Virus record (IMG/VR): IMGVR_UViG_3300028590_000092
Coordinates: 1 to 22,517 of that record
Reading direction: 5' to 3' (one strand)
Source of the DNA: a virus
DNA length: 22,517 nucleotides
Shown: in pieces, positions 6,980 through 13,513 of the stretch
How positions within the stretch are numbered: the first letter of the stretch is position 1
Layout: each line of letters begins with the position of its first letter
Position numbers and translations under genes: made by a program
Notes under the pieces: model-generated
What the model saw: the letters and a program-made list of their open reading frames with translations, nothing else
Told to the model about the DNA's origin: nothing
Databases searched by the model: none

Positions 6980-7774
6980 ATGAAAAAACCGAAGGTAAAG
7001 ACGACGACTGACTGTGAGCACGGGATGCCGAAATTCCTGTGTCGCGCCTGCACCCCGCAGAAGCCATCACTACAAACCGGATCGGTCGCGTTAGTCAAGC
7101 CAGAGCCACGGCGCGACTTCCGTATACCGAAGGGGATGAGTACCGAAGAAGGCAACGCCATGCTCGCGCAGCGTGAAGCCGAGAAGGCGTCAAAAAACAA
7201 GAGGGCGCTGAGCGGCCTCAAGGAAAAACATCAGGCTGAGTTTGTCCGTATCAACCTGTTGCGTGACTTTAACGGACTACAACCGCTGCCGGAAAACATG
7301 ATCCGGAAATTCAAAACCGACCCGGTGAAAAACAATCTGCTTTTCAGCCGCGTCATCATCAATGGAGAGACTGACATGACGACCACGACCACGACCAAGA
7401 CGAACGGCGAAGCCGTAAAGACCGCGAAGCCGACCGTCGAAAAGAAAGCCGCCGCCGCTGCGAAGCCAGCCGCCAAAGCGAAGAGCACCGCGAAGCCGGA
7501 GCCCGCCGCCAAAGCGAAGAGCAAGCCAGCCGCGAAGCCCGAGGGCAAAGGCAAGAAGTCGGGTGCGTTTACTGCTGAGGTAACCGCGATGCTCATCGGC
7601 ATGCTGAAGAAAGGCACGACCGCGAAGCAGATGATCGATGCCGCCAAGTGGGGTGGCTGCCCTAATCCGCTCAAGCGAGTGAACCGTTTTGTGACCAGCG
7701 TCGCTGAGAAGCAGCACAAGCTTAAGATCAGCATTGAAGGTCGCGGCGAAGAGAGCCTGTACAGCACCGAATAA
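6980..7774 (+). CDS. 264-aa protein: zinc-knuckle half joined to AKP-rich, H1-like half
   Basis: The box at 6965-6973 sets ATG 6980. Residues ~12-24 (CEHGMPKFLCRAC) resemble a short zinc knuckle. The stretch to residue 132 is polar, basic and shows no stop. Residues 133-264 start with a Thr run, then an Ala/Lys/Pro-rich linker like histone H1 tails, then a globular end (FTAEVTAMLIGMLKKGTTAKQMIDAAKWGG). The two halves are each 132 residues, and the junction contains a perfect box (7360-7368). It is either a real fusion or two genes whose separating stop was lost. DNA binding is inferred from the AKP tail. Confidence 0.7.
   Translation: MKKPKVKTTTDCEHGMPKFLCRACTPQKPSLQTGSVALVKPEPRRDFRIPKGMSTEEGNAMLAQREAEKASKNKRALSGLKEKHQAEFVRINLLRDFNGLQPLPENMIRKFKTDPVKNNLLFSRVIINGETDMTTTTTTKTNGEAVKTAKPTVEKKAAAAAKPAAKAKSTAKPEPAAKAKSKPAAKPEGKGKKSGAFTAEVTAMLIGMLKKGTTAKQMIDAAKWGGCPNPLKRVNRFVTSVAEKQHKLKISIEGRGEESLYSTE
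7376..7774 (+). CDS. nested in-frame gene: AKP-rich, H1-like protein, 132 aa
   Basis: ATG 7376 follows CAATGGAGAGACTGAC with the same spacing as the other boxed genes and is in frame with the 264-aa frame that encloses it. Initiation here would give MTTTTTTKTNGEAVKTAKP..., an AKP-rich basic tail of about 50 residues followed by an ~80-residue globular domain. Low-complexity basic tails of this kind occur in phage and bacterial nucleoid-like proteins. I think this start is used, perhaps in addition to the long form. It ends 15 nt before a strong terminator. Confidence 0.65.
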   Translation: MTTTTTTKTNGEAVKTAKPTVEKKAAAAAKPAAKAKSTAKPEPAAKAKSKPAAKPEGKGKKSGAFTAEVTAMLIGMLKKGTTAKQMIDAAKWGGCPNPLKRVNRFVTSVAEKQHKLKISIEGRGEESLYSTE

Positions 7775-7788
7775 AACCGTGTTAACCC

Positions 7789-7823
7789 AGCCCGCCCGGC
7801 GCCAGCCGGGCGGGCTTTCGTTT
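7789..7823 (+). terminator. strong intrinsic terminator ending the left block
   Basis: A perfect 12-bp GC-rich stem, AGCCCGCCCGGC (7789-7800) with GCCGGGCGGGCT (7805-7816), 4-nt loop, then TTCGTTT. It starts 15 nt after the last stop. On the opposite strand no T-run follows, so it should not terminate the converging operon. Confidence 0.85.
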
Positions 7824-7886
7824 GCCCGGTTTCCGGCGCCCTCTAGACCCCCGTCCCATAAGGCCCTAGCTGGAGGCCCCAGAAAC

Positions 7887-8087
7887 GCCCGCTGGTACGG
7901 TTTCCGGGGGTGGGGGCTCCTACCCTAGCCCGGACCCCTAGCCAGCCCCGGAAAAGCCCGCCTGCGCGGGTTCCCGGAGGCCCCTATGGCGGTAGTCGGG
8001 CATAAAGCCCGGCTGGGGCGGTTTCCGGGCGGGGGGTCCTGCCCTAGCCCGCCGCCCCAGCCAGCCCCGGATAGGCCGCCTGCGGGG
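7887..8087. repeat. two GC-rich degenerate repeats, period 120
   Basis: Copy A (7887-7970) and copy B (8007-8087) align over ~84 bp. Shared landmarks in order: GCCCG, CGGTTTCCGGG, a run of G, CCTAGCCCG, CCAGCCCCGGA, then CCTGCG. A shorter, more diverged copy may precede A (CGGTTTCCGG near 7827). The DNA is very GC-rich and has no coding frame I trust on either strand. It lies between convergent transcription units. Confidence 0.65.
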
Positions 8088-8105
8088 CGCTGCAGCCGCC
8101 CGGTT

Positions 8106-8121
8106 TTAGCCCTCCGGGACC
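8106..8121. repeat. direct repeat flanking the array (other copy 8335-8350)
   Basis: TTAGCCCTCCGGGACC here matches TTAGCCCTCCGGTACC at 8335-8350 in 15 of 16 positions. The right copy encodes the last residues and stop of the minus-strand IbrB-like gene, so the array seems to sit between an intact and a duplicated gene end. Confidence 0.6.
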
Positions 8122-8127
8122 ATCACG

Positions 8128-8305
8128 GTTTCGGAGTAAAGGCGTAGGCGTTTCGGAGTACAGGCGTAGCCGTTTCCGTTTCGGAGTACGACCGTAGGCA
8201 TTTCCGTTTCGGAGTAAAAGCGTAGGCATTTCGGAGTAGCACCGTAGGCGTTTCCGTTTCTGAGTACGGCGGTAGTCATCACGGTTTCGGAGTACAGCCG
8301 TAGTC
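8128..8305. repeat. seven-copy 22-nt repeat array
   Basis: Copies at 8128-8149, 8150-8171, 8178-8199, 8206-8227, 8228-8249, 8256-8277 and 8284-8305. Consensus GTTTCGGAGTA, four variable bases, then CGTAGGC. Spacing between copies is 0 or 6 nt; the 6-nt spacers are GTTTCC, ATTTCC or ATCACG. Unit steps of 22 or 28 nt place each copy on about the same face of the helix and rotate the reading frame, so this is not a protein repeat. It looks like an iteron or multi-site protein-binding array, perhaps a replication origin. Confidence 0.8.
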
Positions 8306-8309
8306 ATGC

Positions 8310-8330
8310 CTATGACATTAGGTGTCATAG
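8310..8330. promoter_or_regulatory. 8-bp palindrome beside the array
   Basis: CTATGACA (8310-8317) and TGTCATAG (8323-8330) are perfect inverted repeats around TTAGG. They lie 5 nt beyond the stop of the IbrB-like gene. No T-run follows on either strand, so a protein-binding site or RNA-end hairpin is likelier than an intrinsic terminator. Confidence 0.5.
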
Positions 8331-8334
8331 TGGC

Positions 8335-8838
8335 TTAGCCCTCCGGTACCCACCCGTTTCCAAAGGCGGCGGCGCTGCCGCGCTTGGTCATCCCGCCTTG
8401 ATCAACCAGCCGCTCGACTTCCTCATCTTCCATACCGAGGCGGCTCATAATCTCAGATTCAGAGATTTGCATTTCACCAGCCAACTGCCGAACAATCTCT
8501 GCCATCTTCAGGATGCCGTGCGTGCCGCGCGCTCGATTATGCCGGATCGTGGACATCATCTGATGCGCAGCGTCATTCGGTGCGAGCCAGACCACCGGCA
8601 CGAGCCCGTCCGTCATTGCCTGTATCTCTTTGTCGTTGGTCGCGAGCATGTATCGATGGAAGCCATCGACAATCTCTCCGTCTGGGCGAGCCACGATTGG
8701 CTGCGTCCAGCCATCTTCGATGATGGAAATCTTAAGCAGCCCTAGCTCTGGCGGCGCGACGTGATTCGGGTTGTAGTGATTCGCTCTTAGGCGCGACGGC
8801 GCGACCCACTCTACCTTGCTGACCGGCTGCGGCCTCAT
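8335..8838 (-). CDS. IbrB-like ParB/Srx-fold protein, 167 aa
   Basis: Start ATG 8838 follows CTGGAGGATTATCGCC; the in-frame ATG at 8889 lacks such a site. ParB N-terminal hallmarks: RLRANHYNPN (17-26), a helix with DGWTQPIV (42-49), and IVDGFHRY (56-63), the ParB/sulfiredoxin nucleotide-binding box. TIRHNRARGTH (97-107) and a helix-turn-helix-like end (ISESEIMSRLGMEDEEVERL) match what I recall of IbrB, which acts with IbrA (a PAPS-reductase-like protein) as an activator of eib genes in E. coli prophages. The PAPS-reductase-like gene lies just upstream in this operon, strengthening the call. Its role in a phage is unknown. Confidence 0.8.
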   Translation of the reverse strand: MRPQPVSKVEWVAPSRLRANHYNPNHVAPPELGLLKISIIEDGWTQPIVARPDGEIVDGFHRYMLATNDKEIQAMTDGLVPVVWLAPNDAAHQMMSTIRHNRARGTHGILKMAEIVRQLAGEMQISESEIMSRLGMEDEEVERLVDQGGMTKRGSAAAFGNGWVPEG

Positions 8839-9019
8839 GGCGATAATCCTCCAGTATGGCACTGATGATGCGAAGCTCCAGATCGGCACGGTATCGGCTA
8901 ATCCGGCCGGTCCTGATTTTTGCCGGATACACGATCTTACGACGACGAAGCTCCCGTTGCAGGCACAGGATTTTGTCGATCGTCATGACCGGAAGCATAT
9001 CGAGTTGACCCGGTAGCAT
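8732..9019 (-). CDS. small helical phage protein, about 95 aa
   Basis: Begins 6 nt after the stop of the PAPS-reductase-like gene. The segment ILCLQRELRRRKIVYPAKIRTGRISRYRADLELRIISAILEDY resembles a small phage family with 'REL-x-MR-x-x-YP-x-x-x-x-x-G' followed by 'ADxxIxxMxxIxxDY'. In that family the protein normally ends near DY; here the frame runs 107 nt into the IbrB-like gene, adding an Arg/Ala-rich tail. A one-base frameshift would instead let it stop at the ATGA of the next start. Function unknown. Confidence 0.6.
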   Translation of the reverse strand: MLPGQLDMLPVMTIDKILCLQRELRRRKIVYPAKIRTGRISRYRADLELRIISAILEDYRHEAAAGQQGRVGRAVAPKSESLQPESRRAARARAA

Positions 9020-9025
9020 CGTGAT

Positions 9026-10414
9026 TCACCATATCAATTCCTTAACCGGGACCGCCTTGATATCCGCCTCATACTTTTCGGCAGGCGCACCCATGTTAGG
9101 CTGGCGGCGATCCTTATAGTCACCGCGTATGGCGATATTTAATAGAAACATCCATGAAATGCCAGTGATTGGATGCGGAGCCTTTGGCGCGATCAAATCC
9201 GTGGTCTTGCTGTAATGGTTCTCAATCCACGTTCTGACCCGGTTTGCAATCTCTCCCTTGTATGGCTGCGGATGCTTGTCGATCCAGTACCGGATGTATT
9301 CCGGCCACGTCATGTCGGCTGGCTTCGGCGGCTGCTTGCCGAATGAATAGAGTTGGGTTTGCGAGTAGCGGGCGGCGGTAGCAGCACCGGGGACACGGTT
9401 GCTCATCTTGTCCCAAATGTCAGGGAAGCAACATGCGTATGTCCATAATCCCTGAAGTGGTTCTTCGCCGTAAGGCGGTGCGCAACGCTGATCCTTATGC
9501 GACATTCCAGCCATTTCCATCAGGTCATAGGAGCGATTGTAGTCCCACCCGAATTGATTCGGTGCGGTCCATACATCCTGCGTCCGCCAGTCATAGATTG
9601 GATAGACCTTCCAGAGTTTTTCTCCCGGCTTGTCGGCCCATGGTCTGATATAGGCTCGCGTATCGGCGTGCTTCTTCAGGATAGCGCGCGTCCGCGTCAG
9701 GCTTTCATCTGCGCGAATACCCATGATCATGCCGACCCGGCCATACTTGTGCGATGGAAATAGCAGCGGCACTGAGTCCGGCATCGACGGTCGTTTTTTT
9801 CGTTCGGCTGGGAAGCCTTCGATCTTGTCGAAGGTGATCCCTTCCGGCGGCATAGGACGCACCCACTTCGCTTCATCCTCCGGTGCCCACGGATACCAGT
9901 ATGGGTCCTTCCGCGTACAGGCATTGCGATGCTGGATCGGCAGGCAGAGCCACCATAGATCGAGGTCGGGATTGTCTTGATAGACGCGCCGAACATACTG
10001 CTCGGTCTCGAAAGAGATTGCTTCTTCATCGTAGTGAAAGGCGATGAGCCGCTGACCTCGCGCACGAGCCGCGTCGAGGGCAAGGTGGAGACAGACCGTC
10101 GAGTCCTTCCCGCCAGAGAACGATACCGCGACGGTATCGAACAGCTTGAATGCCTCTTCGACTCGCTCGCGTGCAAGGTCGATGACGGAGCGATCTACGT
10201 TTTGTTTTTTAGCGTGATGCCGAACACCCGAGTATTTGGCCTTCTCGGTTTCAACGAGTTCGTCACCGGAAAACCCTTCGTTCGCATCGCTCTGCTTTAC
10301 ATCCACTTCGGTGAGCCTGATGCCCGGCTCCCCATCGACCACAGTATGTTCTACGATCCCGTCTCTGACCATCTTTGCAACTGCGCTCTTGAGTGTGCCT
10401 TCCCACTGCTTCAC
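9026..10414 (-). CDS. PAPS-reductase-like (IbrA-type) enzyme, 462 aa
   Basis: GTG start at 10414, overlapping the cupin stop, with AAGGA 8-9 nt upstream. SGGKDST (100-106) is the ATP-pyrophosphatase PP-loop, followed by the fold's HLALD and AFHYDEE. Downstream motifs (MGIRADESLTRTR; VYPIYDWRTQDVW; CAPPYGEEPLQGLW; CCFPDIWDKMSNRVPGA) fit the phage/IbrA branch (DUF3440-like, as I recall) rather than biosynthetic CysH. The N-terminal ~40 residues (LKSAVAKMVRDGIVEHTVVDGEPGIRL) look like a winged-helix or wing fragment. The family activates a substrate with ATP and often handles sulfur; DndC of DNA phosphorothioation is a relative. The substrate here is unknown. Confidence 0.85.
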   Translation of the reverse strand: MKQWEGTLKSAVAKMVRDGIVEHTVVDGEPGIRLTEVDVKQSDANEGFSGDELVETEKAKYSGVRHHAKKQNVDRSVIDLARERVEEAFKLFDTVAVSFSGGKDSTVCLHLALDAARARGQRLIAFHYDEEAISFETEQYVRRVYQDNPDLDLWWLCLPIQHRNACTRKDPYWYPWAPEDEAKWVRPMPPEGITFDKIEGFPAERKKRPSMPDSVPLLFPSHKYGRVGMIMGIRADESLTRTRAILKKHADTRAYIRPWADKPGEKLWKVYPIYDWRTQDVWTAPNQFGWDYNRSYDLMEMAGMSHKDQRCAPPYGEEPLQGLWTYACCFPDIWDKMSNRVPGAATAARYSQTQLYSFGKQPPKPADMTWPEYIRYWIDKHPQPYKGEIANRVRTWIENHYSKTTDLIAPKAPHPITGISWMFLLNIAIRGDYKDRRQPNMGAPAEKYEADIKAVPVKELIW

Positions 10415-11172
10415 TGCCGAATTTCCTTGGTCCTGATTTCATCCATCGACTTCGCGCTGATGCCATCGACGATGGTACGGTTAAGCATCGGATGATTCTC
10501 ATGCGTGGGACCGAAATCAGTATCCGGATGAAACACCGTCAAGTCCATCGATGAGCCTTCAGTCACGAAGGCATGGATTGCATCCGGCGCAAGGATGAAC
10601 ATCCGACCCGGAAGCAAATCTTCTTCGCCATCCTCCGTGATGCACCGCCCCTTCCCTCCGTGGATCAGCCCGCATCGAACGGTAGGATGGGTGTGCTTGG
10701 TCTGCGTGATACCAGCCGGGAAGTGCAGCAGGTTAAAGCACGGATCACCGAGTAGCGGCGGCGGTATCAGCAGCGTATCGCTACAGCCATCGATGTATTT
10801 AAGCCGCCCGATCTGCTCGACCGGTCCACCCAGATGCCGCAGCCCCATGAAGTCCAGCCGATAGGCAAAGAATGCGCGCGCATCTTTGGACGCCAAGACC
10901 TTGATGCCGTTTTTGCCGGGAGCCGAGAAGTATTCGTTCGATGTTACCGGCGTCATGAACGAGCCGCCATGTCCAGAACCAAGAACATGGATGTTGCCAC
11001 TCTGGACGAAGCCGTATGCAGTCCCGCCGTGCGGCAAGATCAACCCATCAACACCGTTGCCTTTACCGTTGCCGTTGCCGCCGATGACGCCATAGACCTG
11101 ACACGGATATTTTTCGTTGCTGAAATCCGCCATCAGTCCATGCTTGAGGTCCAAGATAGTAGCGGCTTTCAT
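10411..11172 (-). CDS. cupin-domain protein, 253 aa
   Basis: ATG 11172 overlaps the upstream stop in an ATGA. The C-terminal half is a clear cupin: FNLLHFPAGITQTKHTHPTVRCGLIHGGKG carries the G-x5-H-x-H type metal motif, and LLPGRMFILAPDAIHAF supplies motif 2 with its histidine. A following FHPDTDFGPTHENHPMLNR is conserved-looking. The N-terminal half may be a second, degenerate cupin and includes a Gly/Asn repeat (GGNGNGKGNG) encoded by a GGCAAC-type run. Cupins include oxygenases, isomerases and small-molecule sensors; the reaction is not evident. Position between a ParB-fold gene and a PAPS-reductase-like gene suggests a shared pathway. Confidence 0.8.
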   Translation of the reverse strand: MKAATILDLKHGLMADFSNEKYPCQVYGVIGGNGNGKGNGVDGLILPHGGTAYGFVQSGNIHVLGSGHGGSFMTPVTSNEYFSAPGKNGIKVLASKDARAFFAYRLDFMGLRHLGGPVEQIGRLKYIDGCSDTLLIPPPLLGDPCFNLLHFPAGITQTKHTHPTVRCGLIHGGKGRCITEDGEEDLLPGRMFILAPDAIHAFVTEGSSMDLTVFHPDTDFGPTHENHPMLNRTIVDGISAKSMDEIRTKEIRQ

Positions 11173-11825
11173 TGTTTAACTCCGTCCTTCGCAACCGCTA
11201 TCAGCGCCTCGGCTGTAGTCCTGAGTTTGCGCACATCTCGCTCATGCGCCAGCCACGCGATAACCATATCGCGGTCGTTTGGCATCATATCGAATTTTAG
11301 TGAAACGCCACGCGCACCCGGTACGACCGCGCTCGATTCAGCAGTCGTCGTATCCCCAATAACGTCAGAGAGAAAGCCACCCGGATTCAGTATGCGAAGC
11401 TCTTTGCCATCGAAGCCTAGAAACTCGATATCGAACCCATTCATCTTCAGTTCGTCAATCTCAAGTCGCAAGATCGTTTCATCCCATTCCGATAGCAAGG
11501 CAACCTTGTTATCCGCGATGCGGATGGCGCGCTTGGTCGTGTCATCCAGACCGTGATGAATGACGACCGGGAATTCCGTGAAGCCAGCTTTGATGGCGGC
11601 TAACAGCCTACCGTGCCCCTTAAGGATCACGCCACCTTCATCGACTACGATGGGCTGATCGACCCCATGCTTGCTCATGAGGCGCGCGAGCAGTTCTATC
11701 TGCGCTGCCGGATGTTCACGAGCGTTTCGCTCATAGGGCTTGATGCGGTCTAGGGCCCAAGTCTCCACAACTTGAGCAGGCCAAGGTGTCTTGGCTGCTA
11801 CTGCCGCTTTTGCTTTTGGTGGCAA
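11169..11825 (-). CDS. ParB N-terminal-domain protein, 218 aa
   Basis: TTG start at 11825 with AAGGA 9 nt upstream; no closer in-frame ATG gives the whole domain. Motifs: RNAREH (33-38), LMSKHGVDQPIVV (49-61), VILKGHGRLLAA (66-77) and IRIADNKVALLSEWD (101-115). This is the ParB/Srx domain form that phages often fuse to DNA methyltransferases; here it stands alone, with a C-terminal ~80-residue tail and no methyltransferase motif. It differs in sequence from the IbrB-like protein of the same operon, so two distinct ParB folds are present. Confidence 0.8.
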   Translation of the reverse strand: MPPKAKAAVAAKTPWPAQVVETWALDRIKPYERNAREHPAAQIELLARLMSKHGVDQPIVVDEGGVILKGHGRLLAAIKAGFTEFPVVIHHGLDDTTKRAIRIADNKVALLSEWDETILRLEIDELKMNGFDIEFLGFDGKELRILNPGGFLSDVIGDTTTAESSAVVPGARGVSLKFDMMPNDRDMVIAWLAHERDVRKLRTTAEALIAVAKDGVKQ

Positions 11826-11984
11826 AGGAAAAAATCCTTGGTGGAGGAGCGGGACCAGCAGTCAATGGAGATCAACCTGTGATCCCGCTCCTTACGCTCA
11901 GCGACCCGTTGCCGGATCACCGCCAAGAACGACCCACCGCATGGATCGCACTTGTCCCTTGTGTAACATACAACGGATATTCAT
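11798..11984 (-). pseudogene. frameshifted small Cys-rich (zinc-ribbon-like) gene
   Basis: A 155-nt gap splits an otherwise overlapping operon. An ATG at 11984 overlaps the upstream stop in the operon's usual ATGA, but its frame (MNIRCMLHKG...) closes after 28 codons. One base over, a frame stays open to 11798 and reads CDPCGGSF ... ISIDCWSRSSTKDFFLCHQ, a C-x2-C plus C...C-H layout like a small zinc ribbon, with no usual start codon before it. The whole interval is 187 nt, 62 codons plus one base. A single-base error, a real inactivating frameshift or programmed +1 frameshifting would all explain it. Confidence 0.4.
11845..11892. repeat. 10-bp inverted repeat
   Basis: AGGAGCGGGA (11845-11854) and TCCCGCTCCT (11883-11892) are perfect inverted repeats with a 28-nt loop. 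They lie just upstream of the TTG start of the ParB-domain gene, so a hairpin in the minus-strand mRNA could affect its translation. They also fall within the frameshifted Cys-rich frame. Confidence 0.5.
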
Positions 11985-12733
11985 GGCAAACGTGTTGGCC
12001 GGGTTTTCAGCATATCCCGTAGCTCCGCAGAAACTACTAGATCGCCCGCCTTCAGAGGTTCTTCGCCGCGCTGCGCATAGTCGTCTACAATCTGTTGGGT
12101 GTTTCTATCGACCATGTATTGCTTCGTGCGCTCGATCCGCTGCTCGCGTTCTTCAGCATAGGGATCGAATACCTTCGCAGAAGTTGCCCGCCATTCTTCT
12201 ATGGCGCGATTGATACGCTCACGCTCCGATTCACTGACAACCGGCTGCTCAAGTTGCTTCGCATTCAAGATGCGCGAATAGCGAACTAGCTCAGCATTGA
12301 GTTTGTTCGCCCTCGCCTCGGCATCGGCATAGAGAATATTGGCAGGTGGCGGTAGGTCGGTGGCGAAGTGCTTGACCTTGTTTTTAGTGACCGCTTCACA
12401 GGTTTCTAGGATCGCGAATAGCGGCAGGTCCTTCAAGTGCAGAGCATAGGCAGCGATAGTATCCTTCGCATTGACGTTCCGCATCGTAGGGTAACCAGCG
12501 AACATGACAGCAAGTGCTTGCGCGGCACGCCTTTGATCTTCGCTAGCGTAGGTTATTGGTCTTAGTGCTCGCCTTAGATCACTCTCCCGCTGCTTTAGAA
12601 GCTGATACTCTGTCGGTGTAGGAAAACGGTTGATCAGAACGCGACCGCCTTCTTCAGTGATGCTAAAATTATCGGCCACCTTCAGCGCGGTAACATCGGG
12701 CAGGGATGTTGAATGCTTGATGATCTCATTCAT
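11981..12733 (-). CDS. conserved phage protein, replication-companion candidate, 250 aa
   Basis: ATG 12733 overlaps the stop of the replication-type gene (ATGA). The middle (VMFAGYPTMRNVNAKDTIAAYALHLKDLPLFAILETCEAV) is a pattern I associate with phage proteins encoded next to replication initiators; the rest is helical and highly charged (SERERINRAIEEWR, EEREQRIERTKQY). A helicase-loader or accessory role is suggested by position only. No Walker or other catalytic motif is seen. Confidence 0.7.
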   Translation of the reverse strand: MNEIIKHSTSLPDVTALKVADNFSITEEGGRVLINRFPTPTEYQLLKQRESDLRRALRPITYASEDQRRAAQALAVMFAGYPTMRNVNAKDTIAAYALHLKDLPLFAILETCEAVTKNKVKHFATDLPPPANILYADAEARANKLNAELVRYSRILNAKQLEQPVVSESERERINRAIEEWRATSAKVFDPYAEEREQRIERTKQYMVDRNTQQIVDDYAQRGEEPLKAGDLVVSAELRDMLKTRPTRLP

Positions 12734-13482
12734 GAGTCTAGCCTCCCCTTGGCTATGTCAGCAAAGCTAGGCTGCCCGTTTCGCTCATTGCGCTCATGCT
12801 CAAACTGCGCCTCTTTATCGATCCACATACGCCATGTTGCTGCTAGCCCACGCTCGCCTGCTATCTGTGTGCCTTTCGAGATATGATAATCACGACATTT
12901 TCGTATTAGTTTAGCGATCGTATTATCGGAATATCCGCGCTGCTTCGCGTAGGCTATTCCGAACGCATCTGGCTTCCAACCATCCGGCATTCGGCAACGC
13001 GGAGCGAACCGTTCTTTTCCCTTACTACTACCTTCTTCTTTTCCCTTATTCAGACCTATATCTATATCTTCTATATCCTGTGCCTGTAGAGTAGCCCCCC
13101 CTGTTATGTTTTTTGTGAAAGAAAACAATGGGTTACTTTGGGTGCCAAGTCGCCCGTTATTGCGGCTTTTCTGTGCCCGTAGCATCCGGCGACAATAGAT
13201 AATTCCACGCTTATCCCGACTAAAAACTCCCTTATCTTCGAGTTCCTTTAGTAGGTTTGTTACGTCATCAACAGTGTTTATCCCATTGCAAAAGAGCGCC
13301 GCTGTAATCGGCTGACCGCCGACTAACCCGAAACCATAATCCTCGCCATCATTAGAACCGGCGATGCATAATATTTCCATCCACAATCCGCGCGCCGCTA
13401 AAGAACAAGCCCTTAGACAATGATCACTTACCCAATCACTCCAGAAAAACGAAGTCGCTCTCTGTGCGCGTGCTATCCGCAT
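12730..13482 (-). CDS. phage replication-type winged-helix protein, 250 aa
   Basis: The start at 13482 is fixed by CAATGGAGC (13497-13489) on this strand; an in-frame codon at 13566 would add 28 residues across the promoter region. The N-terminal ~110 residues (FFWSDWVSDHCLRACSLAARGLWMEILCIA; then VTNLLKELEDKGVFSRDKRGIIYCRRM) follow the DUF1376/DnaD-like replisome-organiser winged-helix pattern. The middle is Lys/Gly/Ser-rich linker; the C-terminal part (PDGWKPDAFGIAYAKQRGYSDNTIAKLIRKCRDYHISKG) resembles a DnaT/primosomal-type module. Likely binds the phage origin or recruits helicase. It is the first gene of the minus operon. Confidence 0.75.
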   Translation of the reverse strand: MRIARAQRATSFFWSDWVSDHCLRACSLAARGLWMEILCIAGSNDGEDYGFGLVGGQPITAALFCNGINTVDDVTNLLKELEDKGVFSRDKRGIIYCRRMLRAQKSRNNGRLGTQSNPLFSFTKNITGGATLQAQDIEDIDIGLNKGKEEGSSKGKERFAPRCRMPDGWKPDAFGIAYAKQRGYSDNTIAKLIRKCRDYHISKGTQIAGERGLAATWRMWIDKEAQFEHERNERNGQPSFADIAKGRLDS

Positions 13483-13513
13483 CTTAGTGCTCCATTGTTT
13501 TGAAAACGCATCT

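Larger units (their letters stand above)
285..7368 (+). promoter_or_regulatory. family of CAATGGAGA initiation boxes
   Basis: Perfect CAATGGAGA copies begin at 685, 1226, 1449, 1746, 2177, 2545, 4162, 5383, 6389, 6965 and 7360, each followed 5-8 nt later by an ATG. Another lies before the erf-like gene (13657). Variants stand at 285 (CAACGGAGA), 906 (AAATGGAGA) and 4966 (TAATGGAGA, overlapping a stop codon); on the minus strand 13497-13489 reads CAATGGAGC before the replication-type gene. GGAG is the Shine-Dalgarno core, but conservation reaches into the flanking CAAT and often into an upstream AACCGCATT, more than ribosome pairing needs. The box contains its own ATG, a decoy that misplaces several starts if the longest frame is taken. 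I used the box to choose starts. Confidence 0.85.

Noticed and set aside
7231-7767. Long minus-strand frame opposite the 264-aa gene, rich in Ala/Phe/Leu
   Set aside because: Mirror of the Ala/Lys/Pro-rich codons on the plus strand; no start signal, and it opposes a gene with a clear box.
8128-8305. CRISPR array
   Set aside because: Spacers are absent or only 6 nt and similar to each other; units vary internally.
8044-8328. Minus-strand 94-codon frame with repeated RNRD/QKRKRLR segments
   Set aside because: It is a translation of the 22-nt array. Unit steps of 22 and 28 nt rotate the frame, so no repeat is kept at protein level, and there is no ribosome site.
11863-12022. Plus-strand CAATGGAGA with GTG 11879 opening a 47-codon frame antisense to the minus operon
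   Set aside because: The 9-mer is explained as codons of the Cys-rich minus frame (LISIDCW), the frame overlaps the end of the upstream minus gene, and its peptide has no recognisable features. It stays a weak alternative.
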